Assembly: GCA_029948255.1 (NCBI GenBank)
Contig: JALIZF010000961.1
Location: 55,424 to 119,423, forward strand
Source: Telmatactis stephensoni
Lineage: Eukaryota > Cnidaria > Anthozoa > Actiniaria > Isophelliidae
Direction: 5' to 3'
DNA: 64,000 nt
This document shows positions 9,500 through 21,251 of this stretch, piece after piece. Under the pieces are notes generated by a model, which was not told the DNA's origin, searched no databases, and saw nothing but the letters and a program-made list of their open reading frames with translations. A program made the position numbers and the translations under genes. Position 1 is the first letter of the stretch; each line of letters opens with the position of its first letter.

Positions 9500-12030
9500 A
9501 GTCAAATAGATACAATTTAATCAGGGTATTAACACAGTGATTTTCTAAACCAACCATTTTCTTTTAGTTCTTTATCAACTACATGTAGTACTAACTAAAT
9601 AGTCATATTTCTTTCACAGACAATAGACAACCACTAGGCTTTAAGCCAATTGAATTTTTTTGTTTTATCAACTACTTCAAACTAGTCATGCTTCTACCAT
9701 GGGCAAAGGAAAATCACTCTAAAGGCATGCAAATTAGTAGTACTTTATTGTTTTCATAGAATTGTGTACAATGCACCACAGGATTTTAGTGGTTTATTGA
9801 AAAAATTATAAATAGAGTGATTGCAATAAACCTGGTTAGTAGACACATACTAGTAGACCTTTTTCCATTGTTTTCTTTTGTGTTTCTTTAATTATTACAC
9901 ACAAGCATTCAATTTTGTTTCACTGGTTTATTGCAACCACTCTGTCATTGTTGGAGTACATTTATGCAATATAAGCATGAAATTGTTAAATATGACAGTG
10001 AAAATAGTGCAATTTTGTTTTCAATTTTTGTGCAATGCTGTGTAATGGTATTTATTTCTGTGACACTTTATTTTAGCTTGAAACATTGTCTAGACACAAA
10101 GTCTAGACACAGTCTAGATACCGTCAGTCGACAACGCCAGTCGACAGCAGCATTCACCTGTTTACCTTTCGTTTACTTACCTCCTCTACTTCGTTTTCTT
10201 ACCTCTCTGGTGTTTGGTGGACAATAGAGTGCTAGGGAAGTTATTTCATAATTTCTGTCAGCATCATGTAAGTGTTCTACACAAATGTGGGTTCCTTGGA
10301 GTGACGAATTCAGACTGTCAAATACTGGAAAAAGACGTTGTGGGCAAGGTACAAGGTGTATGCCAGAGCAGGGAGTTTTTATACTTAAGGGACAGCAACA
10401 GCTATTCACATCTCGCTGCTTTTCTGCTGCAGGTGCCCCGAGCAAATAAAAATTGTTTCCGAACAACCACAACTTCGAGCTTCCACACTGTCAATCTTAA
10501 GGATAAAGCCTTGACAAGTGTTCTCAGAATTTCTTAGGCGAGGAGAAAAAATACAAGACATATTTTCCATTACAAGCAAGTTTTCTATTTATTTTCCCCA
10601 CAAAAAAGCCAAGGCCTGACTGGATATTCAAGGTGAGTTTTCCTTAAGAAAAAAGGCGGGAAATTGGGTGCGTGCACCATTAGTTTGACCTTGACATTGA
10701 TGTTGAGTATTGTACGATTGTAAACAAGTCCGGCAAAGCTGACGCAATATATTAAAACCCATCAGACTTTGTAATCAACTAATTTATTCAACAGGTAATG
10801 TAAAAATGAATTTTAAACTTACGTTGAAGATTGTTTTATCTTCATGCTAGACAACTTGCTTCCAATTAGAAGAATTCGATAAGTCCCAAAAATATTTATC
10901 GTTCCGTTTCAGTCGATTTGACATGCTACTCGTGAAAAACATTATTGGAGATTTTCTGATATTAATTGATATATTTGAGTCCATTGACCTGTGGTTCTTT
11001 TGGCGGAGTATGAAGCTTATATATCAAATTAGGTCCTTATAAATGCAGATTATCGGTGTGTCGTCGAAAAATATGGAGATGGGGAGCGATGTCCATCCAA
11101 ATAGCGTATTTTTCTGCTTAAGAGGGGATTTTTTTCAAGTTCGAGCAGTGAACGATAAAAACTCCTGAGTTGAAGAATAACTGTTGTACAAAACTAAAAT
11201 CATTTCTGTCAGAAAGTTGAAGTTGTTTGTAAGTAGTTTTGGCCGATAAAAGTTGAATCAAAGTGTTAATCCAAAGCGAAAATGTGGATGAAAAATGAGG
11301 TTTAGACTTTCATTTGCTCATTTGCTATACGTATTCTTTATATTCAGCTTGAAAAAGCTTAATCCTAACACAACTTCAAGAAAAAGTCTTTGTACAGTTC
11401 AAAAATTTGTTTTAAACAGGTATTTCATCTTGGTACATCAGTTTTTAACCGGTAGAAAAAGGATTTGAGTGTTAATCCAGAACGAAAATTTGGATTATAA
11501 CTCGCACAAAGGTCTAGTTTTTCCCGCTTTTAGCCATTATTGCTCGTCATTGAAAAAATCTCCTCTTAATCGACAAAATATATTCAAAACATTTGGTTCT
11601 TACCAAGAGAGTAGTGTATAAGAAGCCACCACAAGAATTCTAAAGCGTAATAAATATGTTTTTGTGTGCTTTAAAAGCCCTTTTTCCACCAGCCACGTTT
11701 TCCCGCCGTCTCATCCGCCATTTTGGATTGCTCCTCAAACTGCGCATGAGCGCCATTATGCAAAGTCATTGAATATGTATATTCTGTTGAGGGAATGTTG
11801 AGTCAGGGCCCAAATAGAGATCACGACCCACCCTCCCCACCCAGTTCAGCCGGGGTGTAGGAGCAACTCTACTGGCTGCCTGCTACTTTGTATCGGAGGA
11901 GACTCCGGTCGGAGTTGCATGTCCATACCTTATTAATAACAATGACTGAAACAGAATAATACACTATTCCGCTCTGTTACCATGATCACCTCGGGGTCCA
12001 TTGTTTCAACAGTGACGTTCATTAATGATG
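9500..12030. other. Non-coding stretch with short internal duplications
   Basis: No exon or RNA gene is convincing. 10088-10150 holds 'tctagacacaaagtctagacacagtctagat' type repeats followed by two GTCGACA motifs. The plus-strand frame around 10214-10537 opens with a non-ATG codon and shows no domain. Confidence 0.4.
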
Positions 12031-12032
12031 TA

Positions 12033-12062
12033 TGAGGGAAATTTAGTTCTAAATTTCCCTCA
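12033..12062. repeat. Perfect short hairpin
   Basis: TGAGGGAAATTTAG and TAAATTTCCCTCA form a 13-bp stem around a 3-4 base loop. Confidence 0.7.
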
Positions 12063-12461
12063 TTACTATTCATGAGGTACAGTCCCTCATATATCAATCA
12101 TCGGGACGATCGGGACAGCTTTGCACGCTGTTCCGAAACTCTATAAGTTTCTAACGCAACGATACCTCTTACCACTGCACATTCTTATGCATGTGGGAGC
12201 TATTCATTCTATTTTGCGCATGTGCATAATGAAGCAAAGAAAGCTTAGTAAAAACAATTTAGCTTTCGAGTTGATTAATAACCTATAAATACTTGTCCAT
12301 TGTAAGTATTAAACAAAGAAATCTATTTTCAAAACTCCCCAGAGAACAGGGTTACGCACAATTGGTAAAATAATTCAGTGTACAATGTATTAAAGTTTTG
12401 GATGAACAAAAAGAGCAAAGTGTATTTTTGTTTAATTCCTCGGTGATCATGGTATTACAAA

Positions 12462-12607
12462 GTAATACCATGACTTCTTCGGGATATTAGTGATTAAATG
12501 TCCCCTCAGCCTTGGGAGGTTTAGTAAAAGTCCACTAAACCTCCACTAAACCTCCCTCGGCTTTGGGGACATTTAATCACTAATATCCCTCAGAGTCATG
12601 GTATTAC
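12462..12607. mobile_element. Foldback (palindromic MITE)
   Basis: The left arm starts GTAATACCATGAC (12462-12474) and the right arm ends GTCATGGTATTAC (12595-12607). Between them are GGATATTAGTGATTAAATG with its complement, then GGGAGGTTTAGT with ACTAAACCTCCC, leaving only a short centre of 'aaaagtccactaaacctcc'. Arms of about 60 bases pair except at small internal loops. A partial outer copy of the tip (CATGGTATTAC, 12449-12459) lies just to the left. There is no ORF. Confidence 0.75.
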
Positions 12608-12620
12608 TTATAATTAAAAC

Positions 12621-12694
12621 ATTTCCCCCGCACTTGTGAGTGATTCCCATGCCTGATATTGAATCCCCTTGGTGGGCCAAAAGGACCAAAATGA
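12621..12694 (-). pseudogene. Small gag fragment of a DIRS-like retrotransposon
   Basis: The minus strand reads HFGPFGPPRGFNIRHGN, nearly identical to CPFGPPRGFNVRCRNRS in the gag at 38660-39180. At the DNA level the two regions match over about 75 bases with scattered changes. Only this piece is left, abutting the foldback at 12607. Confidence 0.6.
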
Positions 12695-12699
12695 CGGTT

Positions 12700-13700
12700 G
12701 GGTGGAAGGAACTCAAGTGTATTAAGGCTTGACCTACAGACCCAAATTACACCCTACGAAGCTTGTTGGACAATACTATCAAAATTCAAAATGGTTGACA
12801 TGAAGTGAGACGTGAAGATGTTGTTTTATGCTTAATTTTGGAAAATGCTAGAAACCACCAAAGTATCCTATCTAGAGTGCATGCACTTAATCCATGAAAT
12901 AGTGACACACACTAGAATGAATGCAAATAAAAACATTAATACACTAGGGACATTTATTACCTTTTGATTTTCAAAGCACACCTTTTATTGTTTTCATTAG
13001 TGCAATAATTATCACTTTACTATACACATGAAGACTATATTAATTATTTAAACCGGCATAAAATTACGAAAACTGGAAACTACTTTCTTTAAAGTACTTA
13101 TAATAAACCTATGAAATGTGCACTATTTATGTTGCAAAATGTTCTCATAAGAACACACACTGTCTTAGTAATAAATGATATTTATAGCTAATAGCTATGC
13201 ATACTTCATAGGTTTATCTTGTGGTACTCTAGTTATAAGCGGCAATAAATAATTGTTTTTACTTTATTAGTATTACCAGTGACGATAATTCTTTGTAATA
13301 AGATTTCCACAATATGGACAGAAATGAAACATAGGGTCCACTTCTCTGAAGTAAGAGCTAAGTGTTAAGAGCTTAGAGTTCAGTGAGTTGCTTTGATTTA
13401 TAGCAAACACTGTCTATAAGCTCAAGTGTTTGATGTTTCGTGTTCAAACACGAAGAACAATTGACAATCTGGTGCCATTTTGGTTCAGTTTCTCAACTTA
13501 ATTTGTACTTTGACACACTTTGTTGTTGATCTTATACCCTAAAGGGGACCACAAAACTCAGTTGGTGGGAATTCTTGTCATTATAACCCTAAGTGGGACC
13601 AAAACACTGATTTCAAACCCTAAAAGGGATGACGAGGACCCCCACTCCCTTTTATAAGTAAGTTTCCGGGCCCCGGACCTCATGGCTTGCTTTCAACGTA
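12700..13700. other. Non-coding; three decayed ~50-bp repeats at its right end
   Basis: Mostly AT-rich. Between about 13530 and 13640 the motif 'accctaa-a/g-ggga' occurs three times (near 13536, 13586 and 13617), spaced 30-50 bases, suggesting a decayed minisatellite next to the gag gene. Confidence 0.4.
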
Positions 13701-13713
13701 GCTCTTGGCACTA

Positions 13714-14725
13714 TCAAGTAGTCAGTTGTTTGAAGACATATATGTTATTTACCAGCTGGGAGGTCCGTACAGGGAAAAACTGTGCCTGTCTTCCTCTTCT
13801 TCGACCACGCCCTCCTCCTCCTCCTTCTATAGGCTTTTTACTATGACACAAGGCGTCCATGTTGGGAGAGGGACACTCTTTCCTTTTGTTCCCCTTCCCC
13901 TGACAATTGTAACACTTTTTGTTGTTTTCTTGAAAACACAAAAACTTTGGTAAGGTTAGCAAAAAAGAATAGTTTTGTGTCCGTAATATCAATATTAATT
14001 TAAGCATCATGCATGTTCAAAAGCCACTGAAAGAATAGCAAGTCAGAGTATGGCTTGCACACTTTATAAAAGGTTGTCATCAACTCGTGAAACAGTACAT
14101 ACCTATTGTGTAACGAATAATGTAATGGTTTAGTTTTACTTTTAACTTGTCATTGGCAATCTTTGACCTCGCCATTTTGACCACAGGAGGTGAAAATTTC
14201 TCCTCTAAGTCATATTCTTGGACAATATCACCAAGAAAGTCATCTTCGTTCGACTCATATGATTTTTCATCATTTTTCTCTGCTAAAAGTGCGTCTATGT
14301 CGTTCTTGACATCACAAATGCTTGGCCCAGTCACGTCGTGAGGCTTTTGTGTTTCTTTGGGCGGGAAGCAAGCCCGCCATCCCGGATCTCAGAACTCGAA
14401 TTTACACTATCTGAGTCCATTTTGAACTGCATGGGTCTGATTTCAGCACTAATGCAAGTTCATTAAAGCCAAATTTCATGCTTTCAATGATACTTTCTTT
14501 CAAATCTATCAAATCAGTGGTGCTGAAGTTAGTTGTTGACCCAGTTTTGGCGCCAACTTCTATAGATCCTTCTCCCAACAGTTTCGTACTAGCAGAGGCA
14601 TCTTTTTCCCCGTCAAGTTGTTCATTAGGTTCCTTGTGTGCTTTAGTCTTTGTTGACTTTTTCTTTCCGCCATTCTCTTTTGGTTTTGAGGCACTTTGGT
14701 TCTGAGAGTTCATCTTTGCATCCAT
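13714..14725 (-). pseudogene. gag of a DIRS/Ngaro-like retrotransposon, fragmented
   Basis: Three minus-strand blocks in different frames. Block 1 (14725-14402) is a basic, low-complexity N-terminus followed by LIDLKESIIESMKFGFNELA, a helical segment. Block 2 (14334-14080) is acidic, with DDFLGDIVQEYDLEEKFSPP. Block 3 (14010-13714) has a zinc-knuckle CYNCQGKGNKRKEC followed by a glycine/arginine tail. The knuckle spacing is CX2CX4NX4C, with Asn where CCHC knuckles have His. The order helical, acidic, knuckle, RG-tail fits a retroelement capsid/nucleic-acid-binding protein. Frames do not join without shifts or introns, and no pol follows, so this is a fragment. Family assignment is by memory of similar coral elements. 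Confidence 0.5.
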
Positions 14726-14729
14726 TCAG

Positions 14730-16637
14730 TAGCTGAGGAAACAACGCATTGAGCTGGGCTAGCAAGCGGTGCAATCTCACTTGACTAATAGAGATTTCCG
14801 ATTTACGGGCTTTGGCACTAATAGTGCCACATACTAATTAGCATATGTAGCTATAGTGTGAGCAGTAGTGCATAACACTTACACCATGTATCAGAAAACC
14901 CTCCACTCCGAATATACATTTGACATTTCTTTATCATTTTTATTTTCCACACTGAAACGGCATTTTCGTATTTTAGACAAAAGAAATAGGCTGTTTTAGT
15001 GTGGATGTATAGCCTGTGAACAGACACTGGGGCCAGAGAAGGGCTTGTTGTAGCAATGCGTTTCCATATAATTCAAAACCTCCGGAAGGCAAAACGAATT
15101 TTTGTCAATAATCTTTTTGGGCAATTAATTTATCTTTTAATCACCAAAATTAGCTAACTTATCTAACCCTTACTAGCAAATAACTAGTAATCTATTCAAT
15201 GTGCTCCCCTACTTCACAAAGACCTACATATAAGGAGTTATGGGCAGAATGCGAGTGTAGGCTGTGAAGCGTGGAAGCACTGCAACTAGCTCCATAGGGA
15301 GGGAAGGGAGGGAGCAAAAAGAAAAAGACTACCCAAGCACAACAGTTAAAGACCCTCATTAACATTTATTACAAAAACAGGCGTGCGCCCGAACGGACCT
15401 TGCAATGATCCTGACCCTAACTCCCCCAGAACGCCAAACTGCCACAAATGGATCGATGTTGCCCCTTATATACTCTATGTTACACATGGGAGCACATTGA
15501 ATAGTTATCTATTCAATGTGCTCCCCTACTTCACAAAGACCTACATATGGAGTTACGGGCAGAATGCCTAACAGCCTAAATGCTCCCACTATATATCCTA
15601 AATTTTCCCTCTGCTAACTAGTATCTCAATCCCACACCTAACTTAACCCATAACTAACATTCTCCCTAGCCTCTAATCTAAATCAAATCAGCAGGTTCTT
15701 TTCCCGAAACTCCGAACTGATTGTCTCCACCAGAGCGCCATCATCCAGATTGAGGGAATTGTGCAATGGTGTGGGAGAGGAGCTACAATCGGCGCCATTT
15801 TGAATGACACATTTGTGGAAGAAAAGGACCTATCTTACTAAATTGCTCCTCACTGGCAACTAATTTTGTTTAATTCAGTCATTCCTCTTCAATGTTGAAG
15901 TGAGAAAAGTCTCCCACCCTGGAATCTGACCAGTGGACAACATTGCTTAGGGGGCGAGGGGGAAAAGTCACAATTCATAAACGTAGAATTTTGACCTTTT
16001 TTTTTCAAGTATTCAAAAAGGCGCCGATTATCTGAGATGTGAGAACAGAATTGAATGAGTGAAACTGTTGCATTTGTCCTATTCATGACGTCAATGTAAG
16101 AATTTTATGGTGTTAGGGTTCTAAAAAAAAAGACATTTGGCAAAGTTTGATGTATTGCTTTTGACAAGGACATCAAATTATTTCCAAAACATTGAAGGAT
16201 GACTAAGCTGTTTTAGGAAGACTTTTGGTGACGACTTGCCTCTTGATGTATTGCCTCAAATGCAAAAGTAGTTTAACAATGTTTTCAAACAAAAGTATGA
16301 AAGTTGATAACAAACCGTTTAAAAGAACTAAATGTAGGATGTCTGGCTTCGACTTAGGTATAACTGAAAGTTCACAACGTCCATCAAAAGCCACTGAAAT
16401 GTGAAAGACATCGCAAGGAGCTGGGCGCGCGCGGATAAGAAACATTCTCTTCGAAGCCCATTCCTGAGACGCAAAAAAACGTACCATTTTTTCGCAAGTG
16501 TGTCAATTCAAAAAGGTGTCGATTGTAGATACACTCATAACTTTCTCCATGTGGGTGTACAGGTCTACCATTTGAGTAGACTGCCAACCGATGTGTTTTG
16601 CTACTTCCTCCTTCTAGGCGCCCAGCAGCCGAAGCAT

Positions 16638-16638
<1 letters not shown>
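14730..16638. other. Non-coding stretch with a 55-bp direct duplication
   Basis: Nothing coding is convincing. The segment 15192-15252 is repeated at 15509-15567 with few changes (shared: CTATTCAATGTGCTCCCCTA, then acttcacaaagacctacata). The frames at 15889-16587 have no recognisable domain. Confidence 0.45.
15192..15567. repeat. Pair of ~58-bp direct repeats, 317 bp apart
   Basis: Copy 1 is 15192-15252 and copy 2 is 15509-15567. They differ by a 2-3 base indel ('ataaggag' versus 'atggag') and a few substitutions. Between them lies non-coding DNA. Possibly the ends of a small element or a segmental duplication. Confidence 0.7.
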
Positions 16639-16727
<89 letters not shown>

Positions 16728-16732
16728 TAGAT
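16639..16732. repeat. (AGAT)n/(AGAC)n microsatellite at the 3' end of a LINE
   Basis: About 23 tetranucleotide units, mostly AGAC with AGAT at both edges. Seen from the minus strand it directly follows 'taaataaagttatatctat', the 3' end of the adjoining LINE. Terminal tandem repeats in place of poly(A) are usual for CR1/L2-type elements. Confidence 0.85.
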
Positions 16733-16821
16733 ATAACTTTATTTAAACATGGTTAATTCATCAGGGGTACGTTTACAAATAATCATTAAAATAATCAAAT
16801 AATCTATACTCTAATCCTAAT

Positions 16822-16856
<35 letters not shown>

Positions 16857-16939
16857 AACTGCTTTCCATGAATGCCGTGCTTTACTGTTCGTAGAACGTA
16901 TCCAATAGTCAACGAATTCATTGAGAGATTCCGCCTGCC

Positions 16940-17785
16940 TTATATTATTCGGTAGCTTGTTCCATAATTCTGCCCCACTATATGTAAAAGTGCTTTTGAG
17001 GTAATTGGTGCACGGCAGAGGAACATCCAGTTTATTGGTGGAGTCTCGCAGTGAATAGCTGATGGTATCACTCTTGGATACAAATTTAGAACTAAGGTAT
17101 TCAGGAGTGAGACCATGCAGGGCCTTGAATACCAGGATAGCCTTTTGTTTTTGTTGTTGAACCCTGAGGGAAGACCATTCTCGAATGACTGGCAGATATC
17201 ATATCTTGCTTTTGATATGCTTAACTGGTTTAGGAGAGAAATTACTTTGCTTTCAGTTATTGGGCTAAACTGAAATCGGTTTTCAGTGCCGATGAGATAT
17301 TGAAGATAACTTGCGTTATCATCGCCATCTTCAGATGCACGTGGAATATCCTTAACTAGCTTTGGTCCAATTGTTGCAAAAAATTCATTAAATGTGTCCG
17401 ATAGTTCAGAAGGCTCAGTTACTGAAATACCTTCAAACTTTAATTCCTTAACAGAACTATCATTTAATTTACGAGACGTGAGTTTGTTGATAGTTTGCCA
17501 AGTCTTTCGAGAATTACCTTTGTGAGTATGAAACGCATTTTTATAATGATGCTCTTTAGCAATTTTAATGCTGTTATTTACTTTGTTTCTTATTCTCTTA
17601 TAAGCCCTCCAATCATTTGGGTCCTTAGATTTTGTCGCCTTGATTTTTAATTTATGCCGATGATACATGGTTTGTTTCAGATTAGAAGTAATCCATGGGG
17701 ATTTCCTAGTTCGTACTCGTCTTGTACGTGTTGGAGCATGTTTTCCGACGATATTCAAAAATTGATTTTTCCAAGAGACCCACAT
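16940..17785 (-). pseudogene. LINE ORF2: linker and start of the reverse transcriptase, then truncated
   Basis: Contains the region between endonuclease and RT typical of CR1/L2: RKSPWITSNLKQTMYHRHKL, then KDPNDWRAYKRIRNKVN and KTWQTINKLTSRK, followed by FNEFFATIGPKL. The expected RT motifs (the phased F/YADD block) are absent: after 'ESKVISLLNQLSISKA' the frame passes into sequence corresponding to the far C-terminus and 3' region. Catalytically dead. It lies in line with the endonuclease piece at 17827-18348, out of frame with it. Confidence 0.75.
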
Positions 17786-17826
17786 GATGTTTGGGTCTTC
17801 AGAATCACCTAAGATGTTATTCCAGT

Positions 17827-18348
17827 CTACCGCAGAAATGTCACCACGAAAGCTCTATCTCGATCAAAATTTTGGAAATTCCGATAGGTTATATTTTTAT
17901 GACCTGTATAGGAGGAGTCTGACAATTTGTGATACACATAGATTAGGCTATGATCACTAATACTTACGTGGACAACACCCGAACAAAGTACCCTATCAGG
18001 GTAATTTGCGAATATTAAGTCAATTATAGTTGATGTTTGTTGTGTAATACGAGTTGGTTCAGTTATTAGTTGCTCGAGGTCATAAATACTAGTGGTAGCT
18101 AGTAACAAACGTGAGTTGTTGTCATTGGGAAAGGCCATGTTACTTATATAATTATCTAGTTTTGTTTCATTCAAAGAAAGAACAATAGGATGACTAGCAA
18201 GAAAAACTCTGAGCTCATCAATATGTTTAGCTAAACTATTTAGATTTAAAGAAGCTAGTTTAAGTCCACGTTTGTTAGGAAGTAGATCTGAGTTATTTGG
18301 TAAATGTTGAAGGGGTATGTCATTCAAGGAGCAGTTTGCGGGTTTCAT
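17827..18348 (-). pseudogene. LINE ORF2: apurinic/apyrimidinic-like endonuclease, internally deleted
   Basis: Begins in the usual way for this family with LKLASLNLNSLAKHIDELR, then LSLNETKLD (the NET motif carries the catalytic Glu). It later shows IDLIFANYP and ISDHSLIYV (the SDH catalytic pair). The stretch between 'MAFPNDNNSRLLL' and 'ATTSIYDLEQL' skips about 80 residues of a normal endonuclease, including the central G-D-x-N region. Therefore not functional. Confidence 0.75.
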
Positions 18349-18389
18349 TTAGGTGGATCCCTCCTCGATTTAAATCCCCTTCAGTAATA

Positions 18390-19620
18390 TTATTGTTTTA
18401 AGTGTTTGTTGACTGCTTTAACTTTGTCTTGAAAATCTCTTCTTGCTGTAAGTAAGGAGATGGCGATTTTTATGTCATTTTCAGAGTTGGTTTCCACCTT
18501 TCTCGCCAAATCGACTATGTTCTCAGCGACCTTTTTGTGCCTCAGTTGTTTTAAGGTCATTCGTACCAACATGCAAGATGACTTGATCAGGTTTTCTTTC
18601 AAGCGTTGGCCTTAAATAGTGATGTATATCTGCTGTCGTCGATCCAGAAAAGCTCTTTACTACAACACAGAATTTTGTTTTCCTACCAAGTTCAAAACCA
18701 TAGATGTCTTTTACAATGGAATCTCCAACAATCGCAGTTGTAGATGCTTCATTAGGCGTATTATTGCCGGATGAATGGTGACTTTCTCGACTCTCATTGT
18801 TTACTGGATCATTATTATTCAAGTTTGGTCTGTTTCTATTTCTGTTTCTCCGTTGTGGTCTTTTTGAATCATCATTGTTAGAGGGGATATTAGAAACGTT
18901 AATAAAACTGCGATCGTCTTGGTTTCTTAGGATTGTAGGGTTCTCAGGAGTAGCCATAGTTGGGCAGTTTGCTGGGAATTGTTGTAGGAATCTATTCGTG
19001 GTGGCTAGCCCATCCTGCTCGACTTTTGTTTGATCAAGCTCCATATTAAGGGAATGGATTTTTAAATGAAGATCTGATATTTCTTGATCTTTCCTTTGAA
19101 AATTACTTGAATTGGTTGCAATCTCCATCTTAGTTTGCTCCAGCTCCGTTGTAAGGGAGCGAACTTTTGAGTGGAGTTCATATATTTCTAAGTCTGCCTG
19201 ATCTTTCGCCTGGATAATAGCTGGGAAAGTGGCAATCTCAATTTTTGCTTGTTCAAGTTCCGTTGTAAGGGAGCTGATTTTTGACTGAAGTTCACATATT
19301 TCTTGAACTTTTTCGTGATGTGTATTCGGATTGTCTAGTTTTGATTCTATGAAACGTACGGCTTGTTCTAGTGCATTAAATCGCTTCTCAGTTAGATCGC
19401 ATTTGCAGTGACATATTTCTTTTTCTTTGACGTCATCATCTTCAGATTCCTCTTCATCAGAAGAATCTTCGTCCTCGTCTTCGTTCTCAGCATCGTGTTC
19501 TTTTGATTCCTCGTCATCAACTGTTATAGTGGATCCTTGATTTGAGATAATTTCTTTAAATCTCTCTACATATTGGGCTTTCGAGTTTCCTTGAAAGTAA
19601 TGTCTTCGAACTTTAGAACT
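18390..19620 (-). pseudogene. LINE ORF1: coiled coil plus SGNH/GDSL-type esterase domain
   Basis: Open on the minus strand from a stop at 19621 to 18523, with the last 130 bases shifted. The N-terminal third is acidic (runs of D/E), then a Cys/His cluster CHCKC, then heptad-like repeats of 'ELxSKxxSLTTELEQxK' forming a long coiled coil. The C-terminal domain has block I 'VGDSIVKDIYG' and block III 'VILHVGTNDL', the signature of SGNH hydrolases found in ORF1 of some CR1-type LINEs. A frameshift near 18530 separates the end of the domain (frame at 18602-18390). Upstream of 19621 related sequence continues in another frame, so the N-terminus is shifted as well. The role is probably RNA/membrane association of the retrotransposon particle. 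Confidence 0.7.
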
Positions 19621-19779
19621 TTACAGGAACCGTTGTCATTTTCAGTGATGAAAGCCGATTCAACTTGCTCAGTGACTGAAATCAAAAAGATCTTAAGATC
19701 TTTGTAATCTCCTGACCACTTAAATTGGTTTTTAGAGTCGATGCCCCACTTCTGAAACTAGTAGTAGTAAACCTTTATT

Positions 19780-20080
19780 TGGGTAATCCTGTCAAAATAC
19801 ATAGTATTTTGTTATCAATAGGAGCCCTAAATTAAAAAAAATGATGATAATAACAAGAAAAAAAAACATATATATATATATATATATATATTTAAAAAAC
19901 TCATTAATAATTCATAAGGCAAACACAATGAAAATCGCCACCGTGACGAGTGTCTTTATATCTGATAAAGATTCGGCCTAATTTGCATCAACTTTAACCT
20001 CGATTTTCTCCAAGATAAATGAAGATATTTTTGATTTTCTTTTAGAGAATAACTCTAATATGTGTTGGAGTTTTTTATGC
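19780..20080. other. Short non-coding gap with an (AT)n run
   Basis: Holds an (AT)n microsatellite around 19868-19892 and AT-rich sequence. No gene seen. Confidence 0.5.
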
Positions 20081-20081
20081 C

Positions 20082-20179
20082 GTATAAAGAACTCGAGATC
20101 GTGTTTTATCGGTATAAAGATCCTCGCCTACGGCTCGGATCTTTATATCCGATAAAACACTCTCTCTCGTTCTTTATAC
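20082..20179. mobile_element. Palindromic element A, arms interrupted by TC facing TC
   Basis: Arms: GTATAAAGAAC, GAGA, GTGTTTTATCGG, TATAAAGATCC, GCC around the loop TAC. Compared with the reverse complement of the right arm, the left arm differs only by one inserted A and by three dinucleotide swaps (TC in place of GA) after AAC, after GAGA and after GATCC. So the folded strand has three internal loops in which TC faces TC. Followed by an (AT)n run (20184-20208). The same design occurs at 53794-53956 and 62124-62302. Confidence 0.8.
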
Positions 20180-20209
20180 TATACATATATATATATATAT
20201 ATATATATT

Positions 20210-21130
20210 CTTCCGCATTTCTTCCGCTGGATCAGATACAGCGGAAGAAAAGGATTATGGGCATCCATGAAAAATTTGGACAGCACCCATCCCCTACTCT
20301 TAGTCTTAGAAATTTCTTATAAGTGCCGAGCCCCCCTCGCTAACAGGCCCCAGACGGCACCGATTGCCTTCTTTACAGTTCAAAACTCGCCGAAATGACC
20401 TTGTTGGCTTGGGGAATGCATCACAGAACGACCAGAGAAGCCTCAATACTCTGGAGATCACAGTTGAACCTTGTCGCCGTAATTACTGTGACTCTTTCTT
20501 CGTAAAGTCGCTTCCCACTCCTGAGTTCTTCCAGGAGATTGTCTCCGTCGTCTTTTCTTGCTTGATGATGCAAGTCAAGCGACTTCTGTGCTACAAAATG
20601 ACTCGAAAAAGCACTTAGAAGCTGAATTCAGGCCACGATCAGTACGCTCACCGAACGTAAACCCTAGAATTCGTCAGGCGTCACTGGATAAGTGAGCCTT
20701 CAGTCTTCTAGAACAGCACCAAATTGACAGTTACCTTGACAACTATTGTTTCTCTTTCCCGTTTTTTTTTCTTTTTCTTCTCTCTGTTTTCTGTTTCACA
20801 AACACATTTTTTCTGTTTTTCTTTCTTTTCTCTTTCTCATTTGTTAGTTATTTCTTTTTTTAAGTTTGTTTTTGGTTCCCACTAATTGGCAAAAGAAATC
20901 CGAACAACTATTGTCTTTGTTTTCTGTTTTGTTTTTCCTTCTTACCTTCTCTCTCACCCAAGCGCGCTCTGCAGTTTTTCTGTTCATTTTTCTTTCTTTT
21001 CTCTCTGTCCCCCCCCCCTCTTTTGAGAGTTTCGTTGTTGTTGTTGTTCTCTCTCCTATCTTCGCCGAGAAATGACCAAAAAACCCCTAAAGATTGCTGT
21101 TAAAGCGGCAAATCTGAATGATGGTACATC
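20210..21130. other. Non-coding, pyrimidine-rich on the plus strand (about 20750-21060)
   Basis: The second half is a T/C tract ('ttttcttttcttctctctg' type). No supported exon; the frame at 20364-20618 has no recognisable domain. Confidence 0.45.
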
Positions 21131-21160
21131 AAAGGGGTCTTAGTAGACAAGACCCCTTTT
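21131..21160. repeat. Perfect 11-bp hairpin
   Basis: AAAGGGGTCTT and AAGACCCCTTT pair around a short loop (agtagac), immediately left of a long (TA)n run. Confidence 0.75.
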
Positions 21161-21172
21161 GTGTTGTCACCC

Positions 21173-21176
<4 letters not shown>

Positions 21177-21244
<68 letters not shown>
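21177..21244. repeat. (TA)n microsatellite
   Basis: About 34 uninterrupted TA units, self-complementary and probably length-variable. Confidence 0.9.

Positions 21245-21251
<7 letters not shown>

Larger units (their letters stand above)
16733..19770 (-). mobile_element. CR1/L2-like LINE, internally deleted
   Basis: Minus-strand order: ORF1 (coiled coil plus SGNH-type esterase), apurinic-like endonuclease piece, linker, beginning of the reverse transcriptase, then a jump to the RT end region and a 3' UTR closing in AATAAAG and the AGAT/AGAC repeat. A full CR1/L2 copy is 4-5 kb; here the catalytic RT palm is missing and the endonuclease is shortened. The left boundary is clear from the microsatellite. 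The right boundary (about 19770) is where coding texture ends before AT repeats. Confidence 0.75.

Noticed and set aside
10214..10537. 107-codon plus-strand frame
   Set aside because: Opens at a non-ATG codon, no domain, no splice context.
13705..13953. Plus-strand ORF over the gag tail
   Set aside because: Antisense to the glycine/arginine-rich gag tail; Ser-rich by composition.
16750..16790. CTGATGA on the minus strand near the LINE 3' end
   Set aside because: Only the 7-mer is present, with no helix II or GAAAC.
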